A stretch of 64,000 bases of DNA from Bradyrhizobium sp. SZCCT0153 (GTDB lineage Bacteria; Pseudomonadota; Alphaproteobacteria; Rhizobiales; Xanthobacteraceae), in assembly GCF_018129995.1 (NCBI RefSeq), contig NZ_JAFCKS010000001.1, positions 655,001 through 719,000 on the forward strand, read 5' to 3'. This document shows, piece after piece, positions 17,653 to 26,154 of this stretch; within the stretch, counting starts at the first letter, position 1, and each line of letters starts with the position of its first letter. The notes beneath the pieces are model-generated. The model searched no databases. It was not told where the DNA came from and saw only the letters and a list, made by a program, of their open reading frames with translations. The position numbers and the translations under genes are program-made.

Positions 17653-18177
17653 ATGGCGTTGACGCCGATTGAGCACGAGCTCTTCAAGCTACAAAAATTC
17701 AAAAAGAACCAGATCAATCATATGCAGAATGGAGTGCGCCTAGCGGGTCTCGCGGGCGTGCCTCTCGAAGACCTGTTGCGACAGGCGAGCTCCGCACGGT
17801 TGAAGCTAGCTAAGCGTTTCCTTCGCAGCTCACGGCACCTGATGTCTCACAGGCCTGTTCTATATAGGGATGTCGTCTCGCGAGCGTACTATTCCATCTA
17901 CCACTCAGCTCGGGCCGTGTCGTTCCTGAGCCATCCCGGCGATGACTATGAGGAGCATGACAAGGTAGCGACGGGACTTCCGCCAGATTTACCGGATGTC
18001 GAAGTCTGGAGGAATAAGATCAAGGATGCGCGGCTGAAGCGCAACGAGGCGGACTATGAGCCGTTCATGGTCTCTGATCCTCAGTTCAAGCGAGCAAGCG
18101 CAACAGTGCTGAGCACGGCCAACGACTTCATTGTGGTGTGCTCGACATACCTGAGATCAGAGGGGTGTAACGTTTGA
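17653..18177 (+). CDS. HEPN-domain-like protein, first gene of the island cassette
   Basis: A 174-residue helical protein. The segment RDVVSRAYYSIYHSARAV (about residues 76-93) and DARLKRNEADYEPF (about 134-147) match the helix 2 and helix 4 patterns of small HEPN proteins of the MNT-HEPN type. The usual Rx4-6H RNase motif is not present, because the arginine in KRNEADY lacks the following histidine, so this copy may be structural or regulatory. ATG 17653 follows a good ribosome site. The stop shares one base with the start of the ATPase gene, so the two are translationally coupled. HEPN proteins are frequent in toxin-antitoxin and antiviral systems. Confidence 0.7.
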   Translation: MALTPIEHELFKLQKFKKNQINHMQNGVRLAGLAGVPLEDLLRQASSARLKLAKRFLRSSRHLMSHRPVLYRDVVSRAYYSIYHSARAVSFLSHPGDDYEEHDKVATGLPPDLPDVEVWRNKIKDARLKRNEADYEPFMVSDPQFKRASATVLSTANDFIVVCSTYLRSEGCNV

Positions 18178-19820
18178 TGCCCGAGAACGTCAGAAAAAGC
18201 TTCGCCGAGAATGGGGTGGTCGTTCGTGGGGTGGAAGTCCGGTCATTTCCTGGAGAAACGATTTACGTGGTTGAGGTAGACCCCTCCGCGTTCGAACAAG
18301 CCATGCGAACGAGTACCCAAGTTGAAGGCACACTAGGGCCCGGAAACTTGGTCGTCGTTCGCCAAGCAAAGGTTTCAAGCCAAGAGGTCGCCAGTGCGGT
18401 TCACTCAATCAATGATGAACGAGTTAGCAAGCTAATTGAGCTTCTAAACGAGCGCTCTCGGACATCGGAACAGCAGCCGAGCTTGGAGTACATCAAAGAC
18501 GCCGCCGAGAACCTCCGGGTTGCGGTCACCCGCCGGCATCATCTCATCTTCGGTCGTCGTGGCGTCGGAAAGACAGCCCTGCTTCTGGAAGTGAAGAGGC
18601 GGGTCGAAAGAGCGTCGGGTGCGGTCCTATGGATCAACATGCAGGTGTTAAGAGGGCTGGACGCGAACAGGTCATTTCTGACGGTTGTTAAGCGGATTTG
18701 CGAGCTACCGAGCGTCCTGCATAAGCAGCGAACCCTATCCCCCGCTAGCATTGCTAAGGCCGATGACCTCGCGCGCCGGGTCCAATCTCTGTCTGACCTT
18801 TCATCGCTCCCGGAGCAAAAGGTGGCGCAGCTCATCCCGGACGCGCAGCGTCTGGTGGCCCTCTTATGCGCCGAAATGGCCGGAGATTTGTTCATATTCA
18901 TTGACGACCTTCACTATCTTGAGATGAAGGACCAACCTCGCTTCTTGGATTTATTGCACGGGATTACGCGGGACACGGCCGCGTGGCTGAAGGTCGCGGG
19001 GATCAGGAACCAGTGCAAAACCTTTACGGATCACCCTCCTGTGGGGCTCCAGAGCGGTCATGATGCGGCCGAGATTACGCTGGACATAACTTTGGAAGAG
19101 CCCAAGAAAGCCCGCGGCTTCCTCAGCAATGTCCTGCAAACCTACCTTAGCGCTTCGAACATATCTAACCGCACTGGTGTTCTTTCTCCTGCGGCGCTTG
19201 ACCGGTTAGTCTTGGCATCAGGCGGCGTTCCGAGAGACTTTCTAACGGTAGCAGCTAGGTCGGTTCAGATTGCAAGACTACGAGACAACGCAAGACAGGT
19301 CGGCGCTCAGGACGTCAATGAAGCTGCCGGTGAAGCAGGTAAGCAGAAAAGGAATGATCTTGAGGAGGATGCTGCGGCATCGACCGGTCAAGCCTCCGTC
19401 CGCCTGACCGCATTGGACCGCATCCGAAGGTTCTGCATCGACGAACGGCATTTTTCCTTTTTTCGGATTGGCCTCCGAGACAAAAACGACCATACCGATG
19501 CCTACCGGCTCCTCCAGAGCCTCGTAGACCTCAGAGTGATCCACCTCGTCAAATCGAGCCTGTCTGAGGCTCATGAGGTCGGGGAGAGATCCGAAGTCTA
19601 CATGGTCGATTTGTCTGAGTATTCGGCGTCTCGTTTGAAGAAGGATCTCTCGGTCATTGAGCTGAAGGGTGACATTCTTGTGCTCAGGAAGACGGGTAAG
19701 GAGGGAAAGCGCGTGGACGCGGACACCGCGCGGAAGGTTGTTCAGGTGTTTCGAACCGGCCCGGAGTTCTCTCTCGGCGATTTCGATGACCTTCTTCCCG
19801 CGTTGGGTGTTTTCGCTTGA
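18177..19820 (+). CDS. ORC/STAND-like P-loop ATPase with C-terminal winged helix
   Basis: A 547-residue protein. The N-terminal 110 residues are of unknown fold. The ATPase domain has Walker A GRRGVGKTALL (from G126), Walker B LFIFIDDLHYL (about residues 239-249) and an arginine-rich sensor region. GGVPRDFLTVAARS (about 345) is the sensor/lid motif typical of ORC/Cdc6 and STAND NTPases. The C-terminal 120 residues (YRLLQSLVDLRVIHLVK) look like a winged helix. Such ATPases act as switches that sense a signal and change the state of a partner. It overlaps both neighbours (1 base upstream, 4 bases downstream), which ties it to the two HEPN-type proteins. Confidence 0.75.
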   Translation: MPENVRKSFAENGVVVRGVEVRSFPGETIYVVEVDPSAFEQAMRTSTQVEGTLGPGNLVVVRQAKVSSQEVASAVHSINDERVSKLIELLNERSRTSEQQPSLEYIKDAAENLRVAVTRRHHLIFGRRGVGKTALLLEVKRRVERASGAVLWINMQVLRGLDANRSFLTVVKRICELPSVLHKQRTLSPASIAKADDLARRVQSLSDLSSLPEQKVAQLIPDAQRLVALLCAEMAGDLFIFIDDLHYLEMKDQPRFLDLLHGITRDTAAWLKVAGIRNQCKTFTDHPPVGLQSGHDAAEITLDITLEEPKKARGFLSNVLQTYLSASNISNRTGVLSPAALDRLVLASGGVPRDFLTVAARSVQIARLRDNARQVGAQDVNEAAGEAGKQKRNDLEEDAAASTGQASVRLTALDRIRRFCIDERHFSFFRIGLRDKNDHTDAYRLLQSLVDLRVIHLVKSSLSEAHEVGERSEVYMVDLSEYSASRLKKDLSVIELKGDILVLRKTGKEGKRVDADTARKVVQVFRTGPEFSLGDFDDLLPALGVFA

Positions 19821-20935
19821 CCGATGAATTGCACATCGAGCTTGCGAACCGCCGCGTGCATTGCTTGATCGCGTACCTTGAGCCCTTTCGCATCGTTGAA
19901 GCGGAAACGCTGACGCCTTGGCAAGTCTCAATAGACGACGTGAATGCTCTCAACTGGGACTATGTGAAGCTTCACGAAATTGTCGGAGGAATAGACGTCG
20001 GACTGCCGGCCCCATTCAACCTAGTCGTAACTAGAGACGGCGCACTTGCCCTCCCGCCGATCAAGGAGCTGCAGGCGGATCACGCTTCGGTCGAGTTTTT
20101 TAACCGTTGTCTGGCCGGCTTTTTGATTGGTGGTGTGTATTGCGAAGCGATTTCGTCGGATAGCCTTGATTTGGGGTCGGTTATCGACTGGAAGTATGTG
20201 CGCAGTCACAAAACAGGATTAGCTGCCCCAAACCGTTTTCACGAGCAGATTAGGTACCGCAAGGCTTCGGCTCTTGAGGCCATTTTGCTGATGGACCCGC
20301 GCACTGTGCAATTTTCGATCCTGGTTGATGCGATGAAAACGGGATTGTCCGTGTTGGACGAAATCACCAGACTTCGCGGCGATATCTTATTGAAGGGCGT
20401 AACAGGTATTGCTCGCCGCGATTGGAGCGCGGGTCTCTCCAATCTTTGGATTGTCATCGAGCAACTTGTGTCTCACGTTTGGAACGATGCCATCATCAAG
20501 AGAGCGGAAGCCGTGAGTGCTCCCAAAGCAAGACGGGATCAACTCGGAGACAACAGAACTTGGACCGTTGCCGTAAAGTTAGAATTGCTTCACCAGTTGG
20601 GCTATCTGAGCGCTGGCGCACTTCAGGAGCTATCGGTTGCTCGAAAAGCAAGAAACGACTTAGCACACGAAGGCCGTACGCCGTCTGAGGCATCTGCCCT
20701 TAGTGCGTTCAATGGGGTGCGCCATCTCGCCAAGGTGATCCTGCCGCACAAGCACATACCGCTTTTCGATCTTGATCTGGCCGATCACGCAATCTCGGAC
20801 CCTTTCGCTCCCCGACGGCTAACCGGAGAACCCAAGTACTGGATGGCAATTCCAAAGCTGCCCGGCGAGGAGGAGCTTGAACGGCTTGAAGGATCATTGG
20901 CGCATCAGGTCCGGTCAGATCAACGCACCCGATGA
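19817..20935 (+). CDS. HEPN protein with RNxxxH motif, likely RNase effector
   Basis: A 372-residue protein. The C-terminal third contains SVARKARNDLAHEG, in which R279, N280 and H284 form the Rx4-6H (RNxxxH) signature of active HEPN RNases, preceded by helices (GLSNLWIVIEQLVSHVW) typical of the HEPN fold. The N-terminal 190 residues are unassigned. The start is TTG 19817, overlapping the ATPase stop by 4 bases. This start gives TDELHIELANRRVH, and no ATG alternative is close. In the cassette it is the best candidate for the effector held in check by the ATPase, in analogy to other ATPase-HEPN defence pairs. That role is inferred, not shown. Confidence 0.65.
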   Translation: MTDELHIELANRRVHCLIAYLEPFRIVEAETLTPWQVSIDDVNALNWDYVKLHEIVGGIDVGLPAPFNLVVTRDGALALPPIKELQADHASVEFFNRCLAGFLIGGVYCEAISSDSLDLGSVIDWKYVRSHKTGLAAPNRFHEQIRYRKASALEAILLMDPRTVQFSILVDAMKTGLSVLDEITRLRGDILLKGVTGIARRDWSAGLSNLWIVIEQLVSHVWNDAIIKRAEAVSAPKARRDQLGDNRTWTVAVKLELLHQLGYLSAGALQELSVARKARNDLAHEGRTPSEASALSAFNGVRHLAKVILPHKHIPLFDLDLADHAISDPFAPRRLTGEPKYWMAIPKLPGEEELERLEGSLAHQVRSDQRTR

Positions 20936-20953
20936 CGTGGTTGCGATAGTGCA

Positions 20954-21718
20954 TTGGACGTCGATACCGGAGCGGGGCCGGAGGCAATCGTGGAAATCGT
21001 CGATAACCTGGAGACGCTCCATCGGGAGGAAGAGAGGCTCCGCGGAGAGCATCAAAAGCTCGTGGTTTCGAAGGAAGACTTGGGCGACCACATTCATATC
21101 ATCCGAGAGGCGATGAATATGATTTGGGCGCTGTTGCATGAGTACCAGCACAAGAGCGAAGACGAACTTACTATGCAGTTCCTTGGCATTCGCCTTTTCA
21201 ATACGGCAGCCGGTTCGATCAAGCTGGCCTACTCGGGATACTATCAGGGTGCATTTTCATCGCTGCGTGACTTCCTCGAAACCTTCTTTCTGATCGACTA
21301 CTTAGGCACTCACCCCGAGCAAATCAGTAGTTGGAGCAGTGCAACCCAACGGGAACTGAGGGGGAAGTATGGGCCAAATGCGATTAGGAGCGCGCTGGAC
21401 GCTCGTGACAGTTTCAAAGAGGGAAAGCGCAAGGAACTCTATGACCTGATTTCCCATCACGCGACCCATGCCACGCCAAGTGGGTTCAAAATGACAACTA
21501 ACGATATGTTGGGGGAAATAGGACCTTTCTATCGAGAGCTGAACTTCGAAGCGTGGATGGGCGAAGCCGCAAAGATGGTCTGCAATGCAGGCATCGTATT
21601 CGCCGCGTCATTCAAGGCCGTTGACGAGCGCATACTCACAACGAAGGCCGTCTACCTCGAGCACCTGAACATTTGGAAGAAGAAGTACTTTGGCGGTGCT
21701 GACGTATGGAAAACATAG
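20954..21718 (+). CDS. unknown all-helical protein of the HEPN cassette
   Basis: A protein of up to 254 residues. A coiled-coil-like start (LETLHREEERLRGEHQKL) is followed by helices with GYYQGAFSSLRDFLETFFLIDYL and YDLISHHATHATPSGF. The last two motifs resemble the helix pair of DUF5677-like or HEPN-like proteins, with the histidine segment in the place of the catalytic loop, but I cannot name a family with confidence. TTG 20954 and GTG 20990 are both possible starts. It lies 18 bases after the RNxxxH gene and overlaps the ParB-like gene by about 23-29 bases, so it belongs to the same operon. Confidence 0.6.
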   Translation: MDVDTGAGPEAIVEIVDNLETLHREEERLRGEHQKLVVSKEDLGDHIHIIREAMNMIWALLHEYQHKSEDELTMQFLGIRLFNTAAGSIKLAYSGYYQGAFSSLRDFLETFFLIDYLGTHPEQISSWSSATQRELRGKYGPNAIRSALDARDSFKEGKRKELYDLISHHATHATPSGFKMTTNDMLGEIGPFYRELNFEAWMGEAAKMVCNAGIVFAASFKAVDERILTTKAVYLEHLNIWKKKYFGGADVWKT

Positions 21719-22115
21719 TGCTGTTCCTTTGCCGATAGACGAAGGCGTGTTGAACGAAGCGCGTGCCTTGGTGAGAAAGGCCGGGATGGGTGATTTCGTT
21801 TGCGTGGGATCGGCGCCAGCCTCTGAAGGTGCAGAAGGCCTTGTCGAGATTTCGCTGATTGATCCTCCGACGCGTCATGCGGGTGTCCTGAACTTTGACA
21901 AGCCCGACCCCGACAGGCCGGGTGTCCTGCGGAGCGCCAGCATCCTGTCGGCCATACGTGACAACTCACCGCTCCCACCGGTGGTTCTCTTTCGGCGGGC
22001 AGGGGAAGCGCGATACGAGCTCCGCGACGGTTTTCACCGCTTCCACCTGTCTGCAGCACTGGGCTTCACCCATGTGGCCGCAGTAGTGACTGACTGGAAG
22101 CCCGGCGAATACTGA
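21690..22115 (+). CDS. small ParB/Srx-fold-like protein
   Basis: A protein of about 140 residues. The segment LPPVVLFRRAGEARYELRDG followed by FHRFHLSAALGFTHVAAVV is the ParB N-terminal/sulfiredoxin pattern: a strand, the DGFHR turn, and a helix that leads to a valine-rich strand. In this fold the turn binds a nucleotide. There is no HTH domain, so it is not a full partition protein. Similar short proteins accompany mobile-element genes. TTG 21690 or GTG 21696 starts it inside the previous gene. It is the last gene before attR and closes the cassette. Confidence 0.6.
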   Translation: MAVLTYGKHSAVPLPIDEGVLNEARALVRKAGMGDFVCVGSAPASEGAEGLVEISLIDPPTRHAGVLNFDKPDPDRPGVLRSASILSAIRDNSPLPPVVLFRRAGEARYELRDGFHRFHLSAALGFTHVAAVVTDWKPGEY

Positions 22116-22268
22116 CATTGAGCGAGCAGCGCGGACTGCACCCGCTCCCTGAGGACGCCCTGCGGCCAACACCGAGATATTGGAAAATACAAAGGCGTGC
22201 TACAAAACAGCAGGAGGCGAGCGCAAATTCCTCAGTCTTTTCAGTAGGGAAATTGGCGGTTTAGGGTT

Positions 22269-22285
22269 CCCACCCAACTGTACCA
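22269..22285 (+). repeat. attR of the tRNA-His island
   Basis: Exact 17-bp copy of the tRNA-His 3' end (CCCACCCAACTGTACCA). The bases before it (TTTAGGGTT) do not continue the tRNA, so this is the right attachment site. The bases beyond it differ from those beyond the tRNA. Confidence 0.9.
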
Positions 22286-22820
22286 GATTTTCTAATTTAA
22301 GATCAACACCTTGCCGATTGAGTCGCCTTGACTGGCCGCTCGATCACAATTTCGCGCAAGCAAATAGCAAGCAGCGAGAAGAGTTTCGCGGCCTCTGGAG
22401 ATCAATTCCCCACCCCCTCGCTCACACCTTTGCCGCACCGCTGACCGGGGTTGGCGAAACGCGCAAGCCATGCAATCGCGGCATGTGTCCGCCTGTTCGC
22501 ACCTCTACATGAAGCTATTTTCTCTCAAATAGGAAATGCGGCCGTCCAAGCCGTCCAAGTCGTCCGAAACGCTATAGCCATGCGGGTTGCTCATGCGTGT
22601 GGTTTTCCGTCCGGTGCCGCCCGAGCCGTCCGGAAAATTCGGGATCGTCAGGGGGCTTGGCGCGATCCTGACGCTGTGGCGCGCGCGGGGTGCGATACGT
22701 CAGGGTTGTCAGGTGAGAATCCCAACTTTGCGGCTGGCGGGTTTTCGGGGCGCGCTTGTGCCGTAGGGGCTAGCCCCCCGGGAAGGACCCGCGCCCAATA
22801 GGGCTGCCGCAGGCCGGAGG

Positions 22821-22880
22821 GCGCGCCACGAAGGGAAGCGCGCGCCATGCGAGGACACGATCGAGGGCGTGACGATGCGT
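22821..22880 (+). repeat. 60-bp imperfect direct repeat, copy A
   Basis: Shares blocks with copy B at 23022-23078: GCGC(G/A)CC(A/G)CGAAGG, AAGCGCGCGCCA and ATCGAGGGCG followed by GATGCGT, with small indels between. The copies are 201 bp apart, start to start. Confidence 0.7.
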
Positions 22881-23021
22881 CTCCATGATCGCCGACATGC
22901 ACGGGCAGCGTGCCGAGCGCGAGCGGCGAGGGGGGCGGCGGGGGCAGGTGCAGCCAGCGAGCGGGCGAAGCTTCTCTCGACATCGCCTCGGGGTGACCAC
23001 GTGCGCACCGGCGACGGCGCG

Positions 23022-23078
23022 GCGCACCGCGAAGGAAGCGCGCGCCAGCGGACGTCATCGAGGGCGCCAATGATGCGT
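23022..23078 (+). repeat. 60-bp imperfect direct repeat, copy B
   Basis: Second copy of the sequence at 22821-22880, slightly shorter. It lies about 110 bases beyond the terminator of the minus-strand operon. Confidence 0.7.
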
Positions 23079-23184
23079 TGCCCAAGCGGCCCGACGCCCA
23101 AGGCTAGCGCGCCAAGGCGGAAGCAGTAAGCCACACGCCGAACGCCGCGCCGCGCGACCGGGAGAATTTGTGTCGTACGAAACA

Positions 23185-23212
23185 AAACAGCGGCCCAAAT
23201 GGACCGCTGTTT
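23185..23212 (-). terminator. terminator of the satellite-like operon
   Basis: AAACAGCGG and CCGCTGTTT pair over 9 bp around a 10-base loop. On the minus strand the stem is followed by TGTTTCG. It lies 85 bases after the tape-measure stop and fits the end of the long minus-strand operon. Confidence 0.8.
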
Positions 23213-23296
23213 CAACGTGTCGGGCTGGATGCGCCCAAGCTTTGTGATTTTGACGCATGGGCGCCCGCCGCTGCGAAGCCTAGCGGCGCTCTAGCG

Positions 23297-25306
23297 CTAC
23301 TGAGGCGGCCCCGCTTCCGGCATCGACCGGCCCGTTGATCCGGAGGAGCCCGTTGCCGGGCCGCCGCTCGATCGGAAAGCGTTGATGCCGTTCTGCACGG
23401 TCTGTTGCACCCGCGTGAGGAAGTCGGGCGACGGCGAGACCGTCACCTCCGTTTTGAGCGTCGCCTCGCCAACAACCTTAGCCTCGACGGACTCGCCGCT
23501 CCCGCCGATGCCAGTCGCCTTGCGGATGTCGTCGATCGTCCAAGACGACGCCATCTGCCCGCGCCCCGGCGTGCCCGGCCCGGCATAGCCGAGATCGGTC
23601 AGGCTCGCCTCGATCCTGGCGCGCTTGGCATCATTGAGCGCCTTGAGTTGCGCGTCATAGGCCGGATCGTCGTGGCCGTAGATGTCGGCCGCCGTTTCCG
23701 AGTCCTCGATCGCTTTCAATTGATCGAAGCGATAGCGCGGCCCGGCCTCATACCGCCGCAGTCGGTTGATGTCGTCGTCATCGAGCGCGGCGTCGGCGAT
23801 TTGCGTGAGCGCGAGCATCGGCGCCATCGCCGCGACAGCCTTGCTCAAGCCGAAACTACCGCCCTTGCCAGTAATGAACTCTGCCGTTTTGCCGATGCCA
23901 TCCGCGCCGAGTGCACCCGTCATCGCCGCAAGCCAGCCGCCGCCGGCAACGATATCTCCCGGTCTTGTCTTGCCGTGCTCAGCGGTATAGGCGAGCCCGC
24001 TCGCAAGCCAATTCATGCCCTGATTAACCGCCGGCATCATCGGCGCCGTCGTGTTCGCGAGCGTGTTGTCGAGTTGGGCACCGATCGACTTGGCGATCAC
24101 CTTCGGATCGTTCTTTTGGAAGTCCTCGGCCGCCGCACCGCCCTTGGCATGCGCAATCAACTCGGCATCTTTTTTGATGCGGGCCTGTTGCGTGGCAAAG
24201 ATGCTCATCATCTGCGCCGTCGTCTGTTGCGATGCGAGCGCTGCAATCACCTCTTGGATTTGCGTTGGATCGGTGACGCCCTTCGCCGCAAGTGTCGGCA
24301 ACAGCACGTCGTTCACCCATCCGTAGGGATCGGTCTTGCCGGGCTGCAAGTATTCCTGACCGGCGAACGCGCCCGGCAACACGCCCTTGACGTTGCCGGT
24401 CGATGTCTTGATCACCTTGGACTCGTCGGTGATCAGGCCATATTTGAACGCCTGCTCAAGCGCCTTATTGGACATCTTGCCGCCGACGAATTGGGTGTAG
24501 AAGCTCGACAGCGCCTTACCGGCCGACGATCCGCCCAACTCTTGCGCCAGCGTCAGTGCCGTCTTGAGCATGAAGTCGTCACCCAAGGCGTTCGTTGCCG
24601 CGCGACCATATTTAAACATCTCATAATAGTCGGTCGGCCGCAGTGTGTCGCCGAACACATTGACGGCCTTCGCCATGCCGTCGATGTAGTGGTTGAACTT
24701 CTCGACGTTCTGAGTGACGCCCTTGATCTCCATGCCTTTGACGAGCTTGTCGAAGTCCTCGCCCAGCTCCTCGGCCTTCTCCGGATGCGCTCCGAGCGCG
24801 ACGACACGCAAGCGCATGAGAGGGTCGAGAATTTTAGTCGCCTCCTCGAAATTGCCGACGACGGAGCGGATGTTGCGGGCAGTGTGCATGGCGTCCGTTT
24901 GCGAAATCGATTTGTACTTCATCGACATGGCGCCGGCGAGATCGTTCGCTTCCTTGATCTCCTCGGCCGTCATGCCGGCGGCCGACATGCGCGTTTCCTC
25001 ATGCGCGCGATCGGAAGAAACCCTGACAGTCTCACGCGCGAGAGCGCTAACGGCCCGAGAGGCGCCATAGGCTGCCGCCGCGCCAGCGGCCATCTTCGCG
25101 CCGGTCGCGATCGTGTTCGAGGCGCGTTCAAGGCGCCCCGCCTGTCGATCGACAAGCGCAGCCATGTTCAATTGCTTCTGCACATCGCGGTTGAGCGCGT
25201 TCGCCGCACGCGCGATGCGGTTGATTTTCGCGGCGACGGCATCGAACGCACCGCCGGTCGCATCCTTGCCTTTGATGACGGCAAGGGCTTCAAGAATTGT
25301 ACCCAT
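23297..25306 (-). CDS. phage tail tape-measure-like protein
   Basis: A 669-residue protein with the features of a tail length tape-measure protein. The helical, alanine-rich N-terminus has repeated small helices (NRIARAANALNRDVQKQL). A TP901-core-like segment follows with SAAGMTAEEIKEANDLAG and AMSMKYKSISQTDAMHTARN, then long helices and hydrophobic stretches (LAAMTGALGADG, AVAAMAPMLALTQIADAAL). It ends in a Gly/Ser/Pro-rich tail. In phages this protein sets tail length and is assembled inside the tail tube. No other tail gene is present, which is odd. The start follows the 42-residue gene by 12 bases with AAGGGAAA as ribosome site. Confidence 0.7.
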   Translation of the reverse strand: MGTILEALAVIKGKDATGGAFDAVAAKINRIARAANALNRDVQKQLNMAALVDRQAGRLERASNTIATGAKMAAGAAAAYGASRAVSALARETVRVSSDRAHEETRMSAAGMTAEEIKEANDLAGAMSMKYKSISQTDAMHTARNIRSVVGNFEEATKILDPLMRLRVVALGAHPEKAEELGEDFDKLVKGMEIKGVTQNVEKFNHYIDGMAKAVNVFGDTLRPTDYYEMFKYGRAATNALGDDFMLKTALTLAQELGGSSAGKALSSFYTQFVGGKMSNKALEQAFKYGLITDESKVIKTSTGNVKGVLPGAFAGQEYLQPGKTDPYGWVNDVLLPTLAAKGVTDPTQIQEVIAALASQQTTAQMMSIFATQQARIKKDAELIAHAKGGAAAEDFQKNDPKVIAKSIGAQLDNTLANTTAPMMPAVNQGMNWLASGLAYTAEHGKTRPGDIVAGGGWLAAMTGALGADGIGKTAEFITGKGGSFGLSKAVAAMAPMLALTQIADAALDDDDINRLRRYEAGPRYRFDQLKAIEDSETAADIYGHDDPAYDAQLKALNDAKRARIEASLTDLGYAGPGTPGRGQMASSWTIDDIRKATGIGGSGESVEAKVVGEATLKTEVTVSPSPDFLTRVQQTVQNGINAFRSSGGPATGSSGSTGRSMPEAGPPQ

Positions 25307-25318
25307 GATGATTTCCCT

Positions 25319-25447
25319 TCAAGACTTAGTTGCGGCGCTCGCCCCGGCGCCATTCCGTTCGTCGAGCATGTCTTGCTCGTATAGCTTCACGCGCACAGCG
25401 GTTGCTATGACACGAAGTGCGAGACCGTCCTCGCCGCGATCAGTCAT
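25319..25447 (-). CDS. 42-residue hypothetical protein
   Basis: A short minus-strand ORF, MTDRGEDGLALRVIATAVRV and on to ATKS. Its ATG overlaps the stop of the Nu1-like gene (8 shared bases) and its stop is 12 bases before the tape-measure start, so it fills the gap in a translationally coupled chain. This context is the main evidence that it is real. The sequence is a single amphipathic helix with no recognised family. Small proteins at this position in phage operons can be chaperones or regulators, but nothing here shows a role. Confidence 0.6.
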   Translation of the reverse strand: MTDRGEDGLALRVIATAVRVKLYEQDMLDERNGAGASAATKS

Positions 25448-26126
25448 TTGGTCGCTGATGGGCGTCTGAATTTCGGCAGTCGTCTGTTTGATCACTCTCT
25501 ACGTTTTCCTTTCTTAGGTTGGCTGGTTGAATCCCGTGAATCGGATCGACGATCCACGGCTCGGCGCTCTCTGCAATTACGCCAAAGGCGTCCGCGATCT
25601 CCACGCGCATGTTGTGAACGATGGCGTTCAATTCGGATCGCACTTGCGGAATGCCCGCCTTCGTGAAGGCTGCCGCGAGAGAGTCGGCATGCGAGGGAAG
25701 GTGCGTAACGACTTTGAGTACAGCCTCGGCCATGAGGCGCGCCCCCGCCTTCGCCTCGGCGACAGGCACCAATTCGCCGAGGCGTTGTTGAAGTTCGAGA
25801 TACTTCAAATCGGCAGTGTACTGTTTCTCTCGCGTCTGCGCGTCGCGGAAGGCGGAAGATGTTGGCGCATCGACATCGGTCATCGCTTTCGTCGCCGTAC
25901 CCGCCTCACGGGCGGCATCGCCGGTCGAGCCAACCGCAAGGTCATATTGCGCGAGGTTCACGCGAAGCGACCGGCCCTCGCCACGAGTAACGATGTTGCC
26001 CGCCTCGACGAGCCGCCGGACACGTTCATGAACGCTTTGGCGGGACAGATTCTTGAGCCGCGCCAATTCGGCGACGGACAGCCAAAGGCCGGAATCCAAC
26101 TCGCTATCGAATGATGTTTGAGACAT
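25440..26126 (-). CDS. winged-HTH DNA-binding protein, Nu1-like (possible small terminase)
   Basis: A 228-residue protein. The N-terminal helix-turn-helix reads LSVAELARLKNLSRQSVHERVRRL, spread over about residues 16-40, with a wing after it (GRSLRVNL). The middle (TREKQYTADLKYLELQQRLG then ELVPVAEAK) resembles the segment of lambda Nu1-type small terminase subunits in which a helix rich in L and E precedes GE(L/V)V. This suggests DNA recognition for packaging, but a plain regulator is also possible and no large terminase is present. It starts 28 bases after the primase/helicase stop and overlaps the next ORF by 8 bases. Confidence 0.55.
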   Translation of the reverse strand: MSQTSFDSELDSGLWLSVAELARLKNLSRQSVHERVRRLVEAGNIVTRGEGRSLRVNLAQYDLAVGSTGDAAREAGTATKAMTDVDAPTSSAFRDAQTREKQYTADLKYLELQQRLGELVPVAEAKAGARLMAEAVLKVVTHLPSHADSLAAAFTKAGIPQVRSELNAIVHNMRVEIADAFGVIAESAEPWIVDPIHGIQPANLRKENVESDQTDDCRNSDAHQRPND

Positions 26127-26154
26127 TGAAGCTTCCTTTAGATTGACGCCGCGG

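Larger units (their letters stand above)
10388..22285. mobile_element. genomic island integrated at tRNA-His, about 11.9 kb
   Basis: Bounded by 17-bp direct repeats of the tRNA-His 3' end, with a tyrosine integrase beside the tRNA. The cargo is a helicase-like ATPase, a zinc-ribbon transposase-like gene with flanking direct repeats, a serine recombinase, and a HEPN/ATPase cassette. Much of it is visibly less GC-rich than the flanking core, and many genes use rare starts (TTG, GTG). There are no conjugation or phage structural genes, so transfer would depend on helpers or happened long ago. The boundaries are directly visible; the island as one mobile unit is an inference. Confidence 0.88.
22286..23184. 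other. 900-base gene-free region with imperfect direct repeats
   Basis: No convincing gene is found. The first 300 bases are AT-richer, the rest strongly GC-rich. Two imperfect copies of a 60-bp sequence lie at 22821-22880 and 23022-23078. It could be a non-coding end of the satellite-like element, a decayed gene, or a replication or packaging site; nothing decides between these. Confidence 0.45.

Noticed and set aside
22451..22801. Frames of 80-170 codons on both strands in the 22.3-23.2 kb region
   Set aside because: All are GC-driven Arg/Ala/Pro-rich frames, none with family sequence or a credible start.
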